In this document: in pieces, positions 12,088 through 22,373 of the stretch
Numbering within the stretch: position 1 is the stretch's first letter
How the letters are laid out: every line of letters starts with the position of its first letter
Source: Lineus longissimus
Lineage: Eukaryota > Nemertea > Pilidiophora > Heteronemertea > Lineidae
Length of the DNA stretch: 60,000 nucleotides
Assembly (NCBI RefSeq): GCF_910592395.1
Contig: NC_088326.1
Span: forward strand, 5,029,001-5,089,000
Reading direction: 5' to 3'
Notes under the pieces: model-generated
Database searches by the model: none
Seen by the model: the letters and a program-made list of their open reading frames with translations, nothing else
Told to the model about the DNA's origin: nothing
Translations under genes and position numbers: made by a program

Positions 12088-13167
12088 ACAACAGTGTAGT
12101 TGTTGACATCCGTGAGTGTTGTTTTACATCCGTCAGTCGACACAGTGAACAAGTTGAGCCGATTTTCCGCTTTAACTTCGATTGTGACGGGGTCAAACTC
12201 AAAGCACATCCAGGTATAGAAATAGCAAAACAAATCCCTTGCCCCCCTTTTCGAATGCAAGTTTGCACCATATATATATGCATGCAATTCTAATGACGGA
12301 CAATGGGTGTAGCCTCTATATTTTCCCCATGATATCGGGAATATTGCTCTGGATTTATATTGTAAAATGAATTTAATTTGTCTAGGAACATTTGTATTGT
12401 ATGTCCAATGCTTCTACCAGAGTGTATTTAAATGGTGTCGATAAGCCGTTTATATTGCGGTGTGATTTGAGAGACTTCCTGACGTTGTGTAGCCCTAAAT
12501 GAAACCGGTTCATATTAGAATAGAATGTGTGCGACGAACTTGGATTTTTGCTATAGATCTGTTATAAGTTGTTAATTTACATGAGTATGTTTTTTATTTA
12601 TTTATTTACGTATACTTATTTTTCTTATCATTTGTCAATGTTTGTATATTTCAGAAACGACCATTATTAAATGCGAGTTTAAGAACTTTATAACCCGGCA
12701 ACATTTATCACTGGATTATATTCCACTGCAACCATCAGTTTATTGCTTGGCGTCCAGCTGTTTGCCCAATCAGACTGGCTTCACCTACTTGCATTCACGT
12801 GCTTCAAACTTTTGAACGAACCGAGTAAGCTTTAAGAGATTGTGTGTCATTTATCAAACCAGAACCAGAATAACTGAGACACCTGAATGGCAGCACAGTT
12901 CTAATCAAAATTTCGGGAAAATGTTACCGTTATCTTTACTTACCGGCAGTGAACTGAGAGGAAAATGAAGAATCGACTGGAACGCGACACCGTTCTGCAC
13001 ACAATAAAATTATGTGCAGTTGAGAAAGATATTTGAAATATGCAAACTTGATATACAGGTGTTAACCTTGAGTATCGTGTGACGTTTAGGAGAAGTTCCT
13101 CAACTGTAGTGTTTAACACATTCACCTCCCACGTTAGTATATATAACAAGAATGGTATGCCCCTAAG
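12088..13167. other. Intergenic AT-rich DNA without recognised gene
   Basis: There is an AT-rich stretch around 12,560-12,650 and TATATATATGCATGCA near 12,270. No coding family was recognised. Confidence 0.55.
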
Positions 13168-13604
13168 ATTGGTTTCGCAGGCGCACGGATAGAGTAACGT
13201 GAACACTTAGCAGCGGTGACGTCATCACTACTTGCGGTGTCGTGACGTCGTACGCAACGTCCGTACGCGTAAACGGAGGGAAAAGACGTATAGCGGGCTC
13301 GATGCACGTAAACGCAAACGGACAGCAAATTTGACGAGTTTTCACTGACACAGAAGTCGTACATCCCGAGCAGCACCTGTAATAGTTATCAGGAATATTG
13401 TGCTGTAAATAACTGGCTTTTGTAGTCGATATCGCCTATCCATGCAGGCAAAAACAGATAATGAAGTCGGGTTGCCACCTAGACTTAAATGTAACCGTTT
13501 TCTCGTGCGCAGCGAAACCGCAGAAATGACGCAGTAGTAAATAAAACGGTTACGTCTAGCTAAACGTTCACGTCGCGCTATCCGTGCGCCTGCGAAACCA
13601 CCCT
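13168..13604. mobile_element. Short foldback MITE
   Basis: The ends TGGTTTCGCAGGCGCACGG (left) and its complement (right) form terminal inverted repeats that continue inward as GATAG...ACGTGAAC, giving about 36 bp of pairing. The 437-bp body contains several ACGTAAACG / CGTTTACG pieces. No coding capacity and no clear target duplication. Confidence 0.7.
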
Positions 13605-15070
13605 GACCAAACACCCCCACATTATGGCTAATTTTAACCCCGTTTTAACGCACACTCCGCCCCAGTAGGAGCAGAAACCTTCCCGATAGATTTGAAATAT
13701 CAAAAGTGACCATATATCCTACTTATATAGGAATATGGAATATATATACTTTATATATATATATAAATTATATCACTGTTTAGAAATCCCATTTCATGTC
13801 TATCAACATTTTTCTAATTTAATACAATATTTAATGGTATATTTGCTAGTTTTGTGATTTTGAAGCCAAGTTTCTAGCTCATTTAGATTTGAAAACGGTT
13901 CATTTTCCCACCGATGAGCTTGTTTTGGCAGACATATAAGAGCAAAGTGGTGTGAGGTATACTGTTCCAATATATTTGAACGCGCAATTTGACTTAAACC
14001 TTACAAACATTGTGTACATCAATTTTTTAGTCACCTCATAAGAAACAATTTACAGTATATGTCGCCATTGAATACAACCTGATTTTGTTTTTAAATATCA
14101 AATTGCAATCAGATGAGAGTGAATGCAGCTTAATTGTGGTTTGATTATTGTTATGTTTGGCAATTAGCAGATAATCAACACATCTGCCTAAATTCTTAGA
14201 TCGTTCTCATCTATATAATTTATATATTGTATGTATTTGTAACCCGATAAATCATATTATGTGTACCTCATGTGGAGAGTAAATATTTTTCGTTGAATTT
14301 TGGTCTTTCCATCATTGGTCTGCACCTCAGCTCAGTTGGTAGCGGAATTAAAAATGGCTTCATCATGGCTTCCAGTTAATTACCCGAGAGAGCTGTGGGA
14401 TCAAGGGAAACTTGCCGTGACCTGACTCTTTATTTGAAAAACTCTGCCTGGAGGAAATATACCGCTAATACAAAAACTTATGATGGTCATGTAAAAACTT
14501 ATTGTTGTCATGATAAGTAGATGGAAACTGGAAGTACGATTGGAACGATTAATATCTGCGCTATACCTAAGGAAACTTCGTTTTCTTGCCCAAATCAATC
14601 TAATTTCAAGTTGCCAAAACGCCATCAATTTACATCTTCTATACTACACCTGTAAAAAGCATTCTCGACTAACACATAGTATCTACTGCAAATCATGTAG
14701 GCCTACATTTAAATAAATGCATCTGACATATGTTCCATATCAGAAGCATAACATGCATCACACAATGACCCCATTGTTTTAGTAATCGTTTTTTGCGAGC
14801 GTTTTCGCGTTGAAGATTTTGCTCGCGTAAAAAAAATAACAAACAATAGAGTCATTGTGATAAATGGGTCAACAATGATTAATGGCTGCAATAACTGCCA
14901 TGGCTGTAATGGCAACCAGTGGACTAAGTTCAACTGACACCTCTGAATGATGGAACCTTAAAGGTTGACACTTTCGCTGACCTTACGTTATGGAGGTGAC
15001 AGTGTATCATTGGTTTACCAAAATGAAATGAACTGTCCCAAGTCTCTCCAATGTAATACTGTACAACACA
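13605..15070. other. Intergenic DNA without recognised gene
   Basis: A TA-rich microsatellite lies at about 13,735-13,775. Near 14,325 CAGCTCAGTTGGTAGCGG resembles a tRNA A-box and could be the head of a tRNA-derived SINE, but a convincing B-box and tail are not seen. No gene is recognised. Confidence 0.5.
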
Positions 15071-15076
15071 TACCAG

Positions 15077-15279
15077 AGTAATATATATATGAGGTGATAG
15101 GAATAATAGGTATTTTGAAGCCATTTTGATCAAAGCCCTTACAGGCCTTTTTGTCTTAAATTAGCTTAGAAACCCCTAAGAACCAGCCACCTCATATATA
15201 TATTACTTAGGGAATAATACAGCTCAATGGGTTAATTCCTTAAAATAAATGGCCTTTTTACTGTCTTCATTATCCAAAA
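15077..15279 (+). repeat. Left terminal inverted repeat of Polinton A, with terminal hairpin
   Basis: Matches the complement of 32,887-33,095. The outermost 131 bp is itself a hairpin: the terminal 20 bp (AGTAATATATATATGAGGTG) is perfectly complementary to 15,188-15,207. The loop contains AAAGCCCTTACAGGCC and CTTAGAAACCCCTAAG, both shared with element B. Confidence 0.9.
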
Positions 15280-15305
15280 TTCAAGGAAAAATTCAAGTAA
15301 ATTAA

Positions 15306-16664
15306 ATGTATTATCCAATAGCAAATCAACATAAAAGTAACTTCACCTATGACTTCTTTAATTTAGAAGTAACTGTTAACAGTAACAATTTCTTCAGACT
15401 ACAAGAAACTAAGATAACACCTGGGTTTTTGAGCCTAAAAAATAAGAAAGACTGTCTGCGACTGGAAAAGAATCCATTATCGTTTTACCAGAACCAATTT
15501 AACACGGCTGTTTGGTTTGCTACTACCGGTTGTGGTATTTCAATAGATGATCACTTGAATCACAGTGACCCATTGATAAGGTCAATTTACATATTTCATG
15601 TTTACTATCAAATATTGAAGATCATGAAGAATCTAGAGATACCAATTCCAGGTGAAAGTGATTTCAATGAGACAAACAATAACATTAACCGTAGGAAACT
15701 AGGAGGGTTATTGAGTGAATTTGGTTTAAAAGACGAATATGATTTCTCAGTGTTTGAAAGTAATGAGGGGTGGACTTCCTGCAGTGTATCGGATTACAAC
15801 CCGAACATAACTGATCCCGGATATTACATCAATGATTCTAAAATCAATTTCTTCCTCATGCAAGTTCATGAAAATAGAATGCCACCGATGTTCAGTAAAG
15901 ACTGGGATGCTGGAATGGCTAATTTCAAATATCCAGATACCTTCATTAAGTATCATGTGAAACAACACAAGAATGTATTTGATGTAATTACACAAAATGA
16001 ATGTCAAACCTATCAACAATTCATGATATTTAAATCAAATGGTTTCTCTAATACTGGAATAGAGAGGTTGAATGACACAATAAGGACATATGTTTACTGT
16101 ATTCTGGGTGCTCAGGCGTTGACCAGAACACCAATAATTGGAGTACCGGGTACAGAATTGGATGCTCAGAAGGAATTTAACAAACTGTTAAAGGACTCGA
16201 TTAATCAACATCCTGATATTCCCACTTCAATTCAAAGATACCAAAAAGCAGTGAGTGACACTCATACAAGACTAAATTATGTAATAGCACTAGGATTGTA
16301 TGTCATAGGGTCAAATATGGTACTCGTTATTGGTAAGCTGGATAACTACAATAATAACATTTTAATAGCACCAAAAAATGCTAAACCTGGTAAGAATGAC
16401 ATTAACCACAAAAAGACCTTACCACCACCACTGATGGAAGGAAATAGTTCTAAGAAAATAAGAGTTAAGAGTAGTGTTGATACTGTCAAGACCAGTCATA
16501 CACCAAAGAGTAATGTTGATGCACCAAAAACAACTGAAACATCAAAGAATACTCCTACTACTAAACGGGACACCAAAGTTGAGAGGGAGGACGATACTCA
16601 TGAAACATTTAAATTCATGCTTTACTCAGTTGTTGGTACATTGATTGTTTTTATGGTTAGATAA
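15306..16664 (+). CDS. Polinton A 452-aa protein with C-terminal membrane anchor, function unknown
   Basis: First gene inside the left TIR. The start ATG sits in AAATTAAATG, the start motif common in this element family. The first ~340 residues look globular, with no recognised motif. A Lys/Thr/Ser/Pro-rich low-complexity linker follows (about 355-430), and the last ~20 residues form one hydrophobic membrane segment (FMLYSVVGTLIVFMV) ending in Arg. The layout suggests a virion or membrane-tethered protein. No cysteine-protease or polymerase signature is visible. The ORF is intact, unlike several neighbours. The equivalent gene of element B lies beyond the window edge. The next gene starts 10 bp downstream on the same strand. 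Confidence 0.75.
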   Translation: MYYPIANQHKSNFTYDFFNLEVTVNSNNFFRLQETKITPGFLSLKNKKDCLRLEKNPLSFYQNQFNTAVWFATTGCGISIDDHLNHSDPLIRSIYIFHVYYQILKIMKNLEIPIPGESDFNETNNNINRRKLGGLLSEFGLKDEYDFSVFESNEGWTSCSVSDYNPNITDPGYYINDSKINFFLMQVHENRMPPMFSKDWDAGMANFKYPDTFIKYHVKQHKNVFDVITQNECQTYQQFMIFKSNGFSNTGIERLNDTIRTYVYCILGAQALTRTPIIGVPGTELDAQKEFNKLLKDSINQHPDIPTSIQRYQKAVSDTHTRLNYVIALGLYVIGSNMVLVIGKLDNYNNNILIAPKNAKPGKNDINHKKTLPPPLMEGNSSKKIRVKSSVDTVKTSHTPKSNVDAPKTTETSKNTPTTKRDTKVEREDDTHETFKFMLYSVVGTLIVFMVR

Positions 16665-16674
16665 ATAAGTAATT

Positions 16675-18159
16675 ATGGCTGAAGGAGGTGAAGATTATGA
16701 AATGGATGATTACGATCATAATTACATTCATAATGTGGATGATCCTCCTGATTGGAGAAATAATAGAATTTATCAAGATGACGGCACAACATACAACACA
16801 GGTAATACAAATCTTACTACTGAAACTTCATCCACTAGAACTCCAGATAGAGCAAGAGGTATTGTCCCTGAATTGATGGAAAAGGAGTTAAGTTACGATG
16901 AAGTAGAGGATAAACTTGCAAAAGCATTGGAAGAAACAAAATGGAAATATGACCCTAACAAATTGAGTAATCTTGCACCACACATTAGTTACTCTGGAAA
17001 CAAACTTTATTACGTTCCAAAAACAAATTATGAAGTTGATTTGATTAAAGGTAAATTTGAAAACGAAAATTTATTTGACTATCATGATAATGATGGATAC
17101 ATTAAAAAGATAATTCCTTTAACTAAGGGTGATGGAGACTTCTATGCTGAAAGAACATTAAAGAATAAGTTTGGTACTAGATTTGCTGACATGATTAGAG
17201 GTATGATTGAACCTGATGAACCAGCACCTATGGAAGGACCTAGAATGGCACCTATGGAAGGCCCGGAATCAGTAAGTCAACCACAACAGGTATCAACTCA
17301 AACAGATATATTAATTAATGAGGTAAACAGTTCAAACCAACCAATAGATAAACTGATAGATGCTACTGATGAAGAATTAAGGGCATTTGGTTTTACTGAA
17401 TCTGCCTTGAGAGAACTTAGAGGGTTAAAACAGGCTGGTGATGATCTAGCTGCAGTAAAGAGGGATAAGGACATGCAAATAGAGGAATTAGAAAATAAAC
17501 TTCGTAATTTAACAAGAGACTATTTAGAGTCTGTAGAAGAAGATTCTGAAGATATGGGGGAGTAGAAAAAGCAAATAGATGAACTAAATAATAAATTGTA
17601 TGAGGAAATGTCAAAGGTATGGAGGTTAGACAATGACAGGGAGTCACAAACTAGAAGAATTAAACGTTTAATTGTTGATGTTCTAAAGAAACCAGATTCA
17701 ACTATTCATCTAAAGGACAGAATAAAGTTACTTTTTAAGACGTATGGTGTAACCATTAGCGCCATAATAAAAGCTGTTGTTATGACATTTACAACTCTAG
17801 GTCTCAGTATCAGTAGTGCTTTAAGTGGTGCCACTAAATCTGTAAAACCAACTCCAGGACCAGACCCAACTCCAGGACCTACGCCAGAACCTGGGCCAGG
17901 ACCAAAACCATCAATACCAGATAAAGTGAAAGAAGGTCTCAAGAAGTTTGCTGAATGGCTAAAAGAACTGGCCAAGAAATCAGCTGCGGCTTTACCTGGA
18001 ATCATCGGTTCTATCGTTTCATTTCTCCTGAAAACAATTGGTGCAGTTGTTGGCTTTCTAGCTGAACATCTGATCATAGCAGTTATTGCTATTGTGAGCT
18101 CCATAATCTATGGTTTAATTGGGGGTGTTAACGCCTTAAAATCACGTAAAAGGTCTTAG
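16675..18159 (+). pseudogene. Polinton A coiled-coil / hydrophobic C-terminal protein, one in-frame stop
   Basis: Homologous to 58,648-60,000 (minus) in element B. The frame is continuous except for one TAG at 17,563-17,565 where B has TTG (Leu), so it is a single-base nonsense change. The order is an acidic N-terminus; a middle region; a charged coiled-coil (about residues 245-330); an amphipathic segment; a (T/P)PGP repeat linker (about 387-405); another amphipathic helix (KVKEGLKKFAEWLKELAKK); and a long glycine-containing hydrophobic stretch with two likely membrane helices near the C-terminus, ending in KSRKRS. A membrane-active virion component is a reasonable inference, but the function is not known. 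Reading through the TAG is possible but unproven. Confidence 0.75.
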
Positions 18160-18209
18160 GTGGCCTTCTATCAAAAAACAATGTTTAAAAAAATTATTAT
18201 CATGTAAAT

Positions 18210-19343
18210 ATGAATAAATACATCTCATTAAAAGATTATTATTCTAGTGAGTCGGACTTCGTCCTGAGAGCAGAGCTCGAGTGGAACAATGAGAATCTTA
18301 AAGGATACATTCGTCCTAGGGTCATGGATAGAAATTTCAGTGAAGAAAATGTCAGCAAGAATTATGACAGTGGGAAATTTGATAAGCCTACTCGAGCTAT
18401 GCTCTCAAGACGAAGTCTGACTGAGACACACAAAGTAGTCCTTCCAAAAATGAAAGAATATGACGTTAGTACCAACACTAATGCCCAATTCTGCCGTAAT
18501 TGCAAACGTTGGACACTTTTTGAGTATCAAAAGAGTTTAAATTTAGCCAGGAACGCCGCTAAAACTGTGAAGTATCAATTCTGCATTGTTTGTAATGCAA
18601 CCAGTTATGATGATGATTTTAAGACTCTTGAGATCAATATTGACAACAAGATTCGTTATTAAGACATTATTCTTAGAAAGCTTGGATGGAGACGTTTGTC
18701 TGAATCGGTTCTCAAATATTTAAAGGACTTTGTGGAAGTGCATTTACAGTGCTACTTTTCAAGTCCCAGAAAATGTCTTAGTAAGCAGAGATATGAAAGT
18801 ACAGTCCACTTAGCTTTAAAAATTGGTATTAACACTCTCCCCTCTAAGTTACGGGAAAAGGGGTTACATGGCGAGGCCATACTTGTTGCATTTCACTGTG
18901 GGGAATATGACTGGTTTCTTGCCATTGAATTTATCAACAGGGCTATTGGTAAACCCCAATTAACAGATGAGAATATCACTGACCTTAGACTAGTGTACTA
19001 TGCTTTCCTTAGATTTCTGCATTACTGTGGTGTGAAGGTCACAATTAACTACAAGGTATTTTTACACCAAGCCTTTAAAACGATGAAAATTGATTATGTA
19101 ATATTTAGTCATTTTTTAACCAACAAGGAGCGAGGTAATGATTTGGAGAGATTATGGTATGATTTCACTCAAAGTATTTTCTTCCAGAATTACAAGGTTG
19201 AGAAGGAATATGACCAGGAAATTGGCAAGCAGTTTGACGTTTTATTGAGTGCTAGTGCAGGTCGAGACATTAACTGCATCAGTAGTATTAAGTTAGCACC
19301 AGCCGGACTTTGTCCTGAGAGCATAGCTCGAGCTAGTGTTTAG
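18210..19343 (+). pseudogene. Polinton A zinc-binding protein (400-aa class), in-frame stop
   Basis: Homologous to the intact 57,398-58,600 (minus) of element B. A TAA at 18,660-18,662 replaces the Phe of RYFDS; otherwise the frame stays open to 19,343. Two CxxC pairs (FCRNCKRW and FCIVCNA, about residues 91-130) form a zinc-ribbon-like site. The rest is a helical-looking domain with no known family. Twin-hairpin insertions add codons near residue 15 (DFVLRAELE), near residue 65 (RAMLSRRSLT) and at the C-terminus (GLCPESIARA). The first of these is absent from fragment D at the same position. Confidence 0.8.
18250..18421. repeat. Twin-hairpin units in zinc-protein gene of Polinton A
   Basis: 18,250-18,282: GGAC-TTC-GTCC, TGA, GAGC-AGA-GCTC. 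18,390-18,421: GAGC-TAT-GCTC, TCA, AGAC-GAA-GTCT. A third is at 19,302-19,331. Opposite orientations within one gene, all open in the reading frame. Confidence 0.92.
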
Positions 19344-19402
19344 TGCAATAAACTTGTGAAAACAGCATTTTGTACTTAACACTCATTTTTCTATTATTTT
19401 AA

Positions 19403-20028
19403 ATGAACAGTAAGCAAATGAATAGTCAGTTGAATAGTTCAAATTTAGTTACTCCTAGTCAAGGAATAGTCAATTCTAGTTGCCAACTAGGATCAACTAG
19501 CAATCAATAAGGTTCAAGTAGCAATCAACAAAATTTGAACTATTTGACTGATAGTGGCCTTAAAGCCAAACAAGACTTAGAAATTTTAGTTGCAACTGGG
19601 AAAAGCAAGTATTTACTTAATAAACAACTAACTTTAAATGACTTAGATAATATTTCAGAAAAGGAACTCTTAAAACACCACAGAATCTACCAGACAAAGA
19701 TGGCTGCCAGACTTAATGATTCTTTGGGTAAGACAGTACTTAAAGCTTACACTAAATTATCAAGGTGGTTATTACCAATAGATGACGAGGATAATCTTTA
19801 CCATGACCTCAGAAATGATTACATCGTTACCAATGAACTTGACAAATGGCTTGGATGGGTTAGTATCATTTGGGAGCATTGACTGCACTTGCTTCAACAA
19901 CACTTATTACTTTAGGCCATTGTCATGAGGAATCATCAATGAATACACCAAATATGACTGTCTCTGAATGTGACAAACCAATAGATGAAAGTCTAGATAT
20001 CACAGATAGTGATGATAAAGAAGACTAA
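19403..20028 (+). pseudogene. Polinton A Gln/Asn-rich N-terminus protein (283-aa class), broken
   Basis: Homologous to the intact 56,495-57,346 (minus) of B. The start is in TTTTAAATG. There is an in-frame TAA after about 35 codons (CAATAA near 19,505) and a frameshift near 19,862-19,880 where B encodes WLGWLSLRMGP. The reading resumes in another frame to a shared C-terminus ending at 20,028. The N-terminal third is low-complexity Gln/Asn/Ser. The central LNYLTDSGLKAKQDLEIL to KLSRWLLP region is well conserved. Function unknown. Confidence 0.75.
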
Positions 20029-20076
20029 ATTAACCTGGTCATGAGATCATAGTTCGAATGTATTCGGCCAAGATAA

Positions 20077-20535
20077 ATGGAACTTGAAACTGTAACTGAT
20101 ACTACTAAAGTTTCAGTGTCTAAGAAACCTCGATCAGAGAAACAATTAGCATGGTCTAGAGAACTGGGTAGAAGATCTCAGGAATTTAAGAGGATAAAAA
20201 AGGATAAGACGACATTTAAAGTACAGTACTCCTCCCCAAACAACAGAGTTGTGGAAAAGGAGGAAGAAGAAGTAGAGGAAGAAGAACCACAATCTCAAAA
20301 TACTGATGTATCACTGCGTGAATCTACCAGTAATACCTATGTCTATGTAGGTTTAGGTGCAATTATTTTAGCAGCATTTATCATGTTTAAGAAACATCCT
20401 AAAAAATTAAGTAAAGAGCAGCGATCAGGCTTGAATGAAGCAGTCATGAAGGGATCACTCAGGAAGGGGTCAATTAGCCCTCTTGTTAAACCTGTAGTTA
20501 AAGAGAAGAAATGTACTATTCCTTTAATGGAATGA
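20077..20535 (+). CDS. Polinton A 152-aa single-pass membrane protein
   Basis: The start ATG lies in GATAAATG. There is a basic N-terminal half (KKPRSEKQLAWSRELGRR), an acidic Glu run (about residues 66-80), one membrane helix (YVYVGLGAIILAAFIMF, about 88-104) and a basic tail ending CTIPLME. The copy in B (55,909-56,445) is longer because it carries three twin-hairpin insertions that this copy lacks. It overlaps the 3' end of the convergent gene on the minus strand by 20 bp. Probably a virion or membrane protein; no known family. Confidence 0.7.
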   Translation: MELETVTDTTKVSVSKKPRSEKQLAWSRELGRRSQEFKRIKKDKTTFKVQYSSPNNRVVEKEEEEVEEEEPQSQNTDVSLRESTSNTYVYVGLGAIILAAFIMFKKHPKKLSKEQRSGLNEAVMKGSLRKGSISPLVKPVVKEKKCTIPLME

Positions 20536-21517
20536 TCTCATCAGGTGGTCGGACTTCGTCCTGAGAGCAGAGCTCGAGTCCGAGGTGCTTGTCTTCACCA
20601 CAAGAGTTTAACTCTATTCGGACTTCGTCCTGAGAGCATAGCTCGATTCTTAACTCTAAAGAAACCTCTGTTCCTCTGAAATTAACTAGCTTACCATTCT
20701 CATCAGTGATTTCGAATTTTATGTGATTAGTACACTTATTTATCGTTTTCTTACAATTCGGTTCGTATCGCTGCATTTTTATTTGGTCACCATCTTCTAC
20801 AGGTATAATGCAGAAAATGTTAGATGGTTTATTGTTGTAGAGGGTCTTAGCTTTGTCAACCAAATTAGCTTGCAGGAATATATATTTTCTGTAAAAGTTG
20901 AGTGGTCTTATGGAGTAGTATTTTCCTTTCTTGGTGAATTCAGTTTGTTTAAAGCCGAACCATTCATTTACCACAAAGGCAATGTGTGTGGAGAATGTTT
21001 TGCCAGCTGGTGTATCATTTACAATAGCATAAAATATGTTATTAAAGTAAAAGTATTTGTCCTCTGTAAGTTCAAGGGTTATGTAATTATTGTTATCGCA
21101 GTAAATTTTCACATAGTTTATTCCATTTTCTTTTATGTATGTTTGCCATTCCTCACAAAACTCACTTAAACTAAAATGTCGAGAGTATGGCAATGTAGAT
21201 TGTCTGTTTTTTATTATTGTTCTAATAGAGGGGTTAACTAAAAAATTCTTACAAAATTCATCTGGCGTCGCATCGGGTGTATGGTTAATGACTTCAAGGC
21301 ACTGTTCTATTATGGTTGCATTCAGTTTTTTATTAAGTTTAAACTCTTCGTAAAGAAACATGAATACTTGGACACTTGCTGGCAGGTTATCGCTTGACCA
21401 CCATGAATTGTAAAAGGTTATCGATTTCAAAGTAATGGATTTTATGTCTAATTGGTCTGTTAAGTAGTACTCAAATTTGGCTTCATTACATTCTTGTTCA
21501 CTGATTATGAAGTCCAT
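20516..21517 (-). CDS. Polinton A second penton-like / attachment-type protein
   Basis: A 333-codon intact frame. The N-terminus contains LDIKSITLKSITFYNSWW, matching the pattern at the start of the minor capsid protein (ITLTFAVIPCTFYNIS), which is the hydrophobic strand seen in single jelly-roll capsid and fibre-base proteins. A repeated KIYCDNNNYITLELTED-type strand follows. The C-terminal ~30 residues derive from two twin-hairpin units (20,548-20,579 and 20,618-20,647) that extend the protein compared with B. The start is 71 bp from the divergent PolB start. A penton or fibre role is an inference from the motif only. Confidence 0.65.
   Translation of the reverse strand: MDFIISEQECNEAKFEYYLTDQLDIKSITLKSITFYNSWWSSDNLPASVQVFMFLYEEFKLNKKLNATIIEQCLEVINHTPDATPDEFCKNFLVNPSIRTIIKNRQSTLPYSRHFSLSEFCEEWQTYIKENGINYVKIYCDNNNYITLELTEDKYFYFNNIFYAIVNDTPAGKTFSTHIAFVVNEWFGFKQTEFTKKGKYYSIRPLNFYRKYIFLQANLVDKAKTLYNNKPSNIFCIIPVEDGDQIKMQRYEPNCKKTINKCTNHIKFEITDENGKLVNFRGTEVSLELRIELCSQDEVRIELNSCGEDKHLGLELCSQDEVRPPDEIIPLKE
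20548..20647. repeat. Two twin-hairpin units at the penton-like gene 3' end of Polinton A
   Basis: 20,548-20,579 and 20,618-20,647, both GGAC-TTC-GTCC / GAGC-(AGA or ATA)-GCTC. They extend the C-terminus of the minus-strand protein. Confidence 0.92.
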
Positions 21518-21980
21518 TTCTATTTAATTCAAGAGATTCATTGAATTTAATAAATTTTAGTCTAATAAATAAAATGACTGATAAGAATCAGAAAATACTT
21601 TGCACTACATGTGACAAGTACATGTCATACAATAATATGGCCATTCACAGGAGAACGAAAGGTCACCTGACCAAATTAAATCCGGATTATGTCCCTATTG
21701 CTCAACCACGAGCCCCATCACTGATCACTAAAAGTATGGATAAGAAACTTGCATTTGAGGAAAATGAGCTAGATGGCATAAAGAAAGTGAGTGGAGTAGA
21801 AATAGTAAAACAATTTGGCAAGCCTGTAGTCACCATTAGTTTGAAGATTGACAGAGAAGCTAAACAAGTGTATGAATACAGAGAGAAATTAGAGGAGGTA
21901 TTATTTCAACTCAATGATTACCATCACAAAATAAGCATATCAGTATTTGCTCAGTTTGATCGTCAAGGTGAAAGTGTAAC

Positions 21981-22010
21981 CCGGACTACGTCCAGAGAGC
22001 ATAGCTCGAC
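21981..22010 (+). repeat. 30-bp twin-hairpin unit in PolB A with an empty site in B
   Basis: GGAC-TAC-GTCC, AGA, GAGC-ATA-GCTC. The sequence AGTGTAAC then ACACCCC is uninterrupted in B (around 54,420), so exactly 30 bp is inserted (ten codons). Confidence 0.95.
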
Positions 22011-22344
22011 ACACCCCATACAGTCTCCAATGGAAAGCATAATTTCAAGGAACCAGGCAATTTATGCCATAACCAACCAGTTAAACTACATTAAGACACA
22101 GATTGAGGAAAGTTACTTTCAAGGGTCTGGACTTACACTGAACAAAATAGAGTCTTGTAACATGACCATCTGTTCTTACAAGAGGTGTAAAGGTGGTCAT
22201 TACACTAAATTACCATTTAAAACAAAAGCTGTAATCAATGTGGAGTCGAATGACAATAAATGTTTTCTCTGGTCTTTATTGGCCGCTAAATATCTAAAAG
22301 AAAATCCTGAGAGTACATTCAATATCACTACTGATATGCTAGAA

Positions 22345-22373
22345 ATGACTTCGTCACGAGAACAGAGTTCGAA
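22345..22373 (+). repeat. Twin-hairpin unit in PolB A shared with B
   Basis: TGAC-TTC-GTCA, CGA, GAAC-AGA-GTTC. Both stems differ from the common type by compensated changes. The CGA spacer is in frame and read as Arg. Confidence 0.92.

Noticed and set aside
14320-14415. tRNA gene
   Set aside because: A-box-like CAGCTCAGTTGGTAG is present, but I could not form the acceptor, anticodon and T arms. At most a SINE remnant.
17706-18104. Minus-strand 132-codon ORF and its counterpart at 58,721-59,317
   Set aside because: Mirror frames of the (PGP) repeat and hydrophobic region of the coiled-coil gene. Open only because of biased composition.
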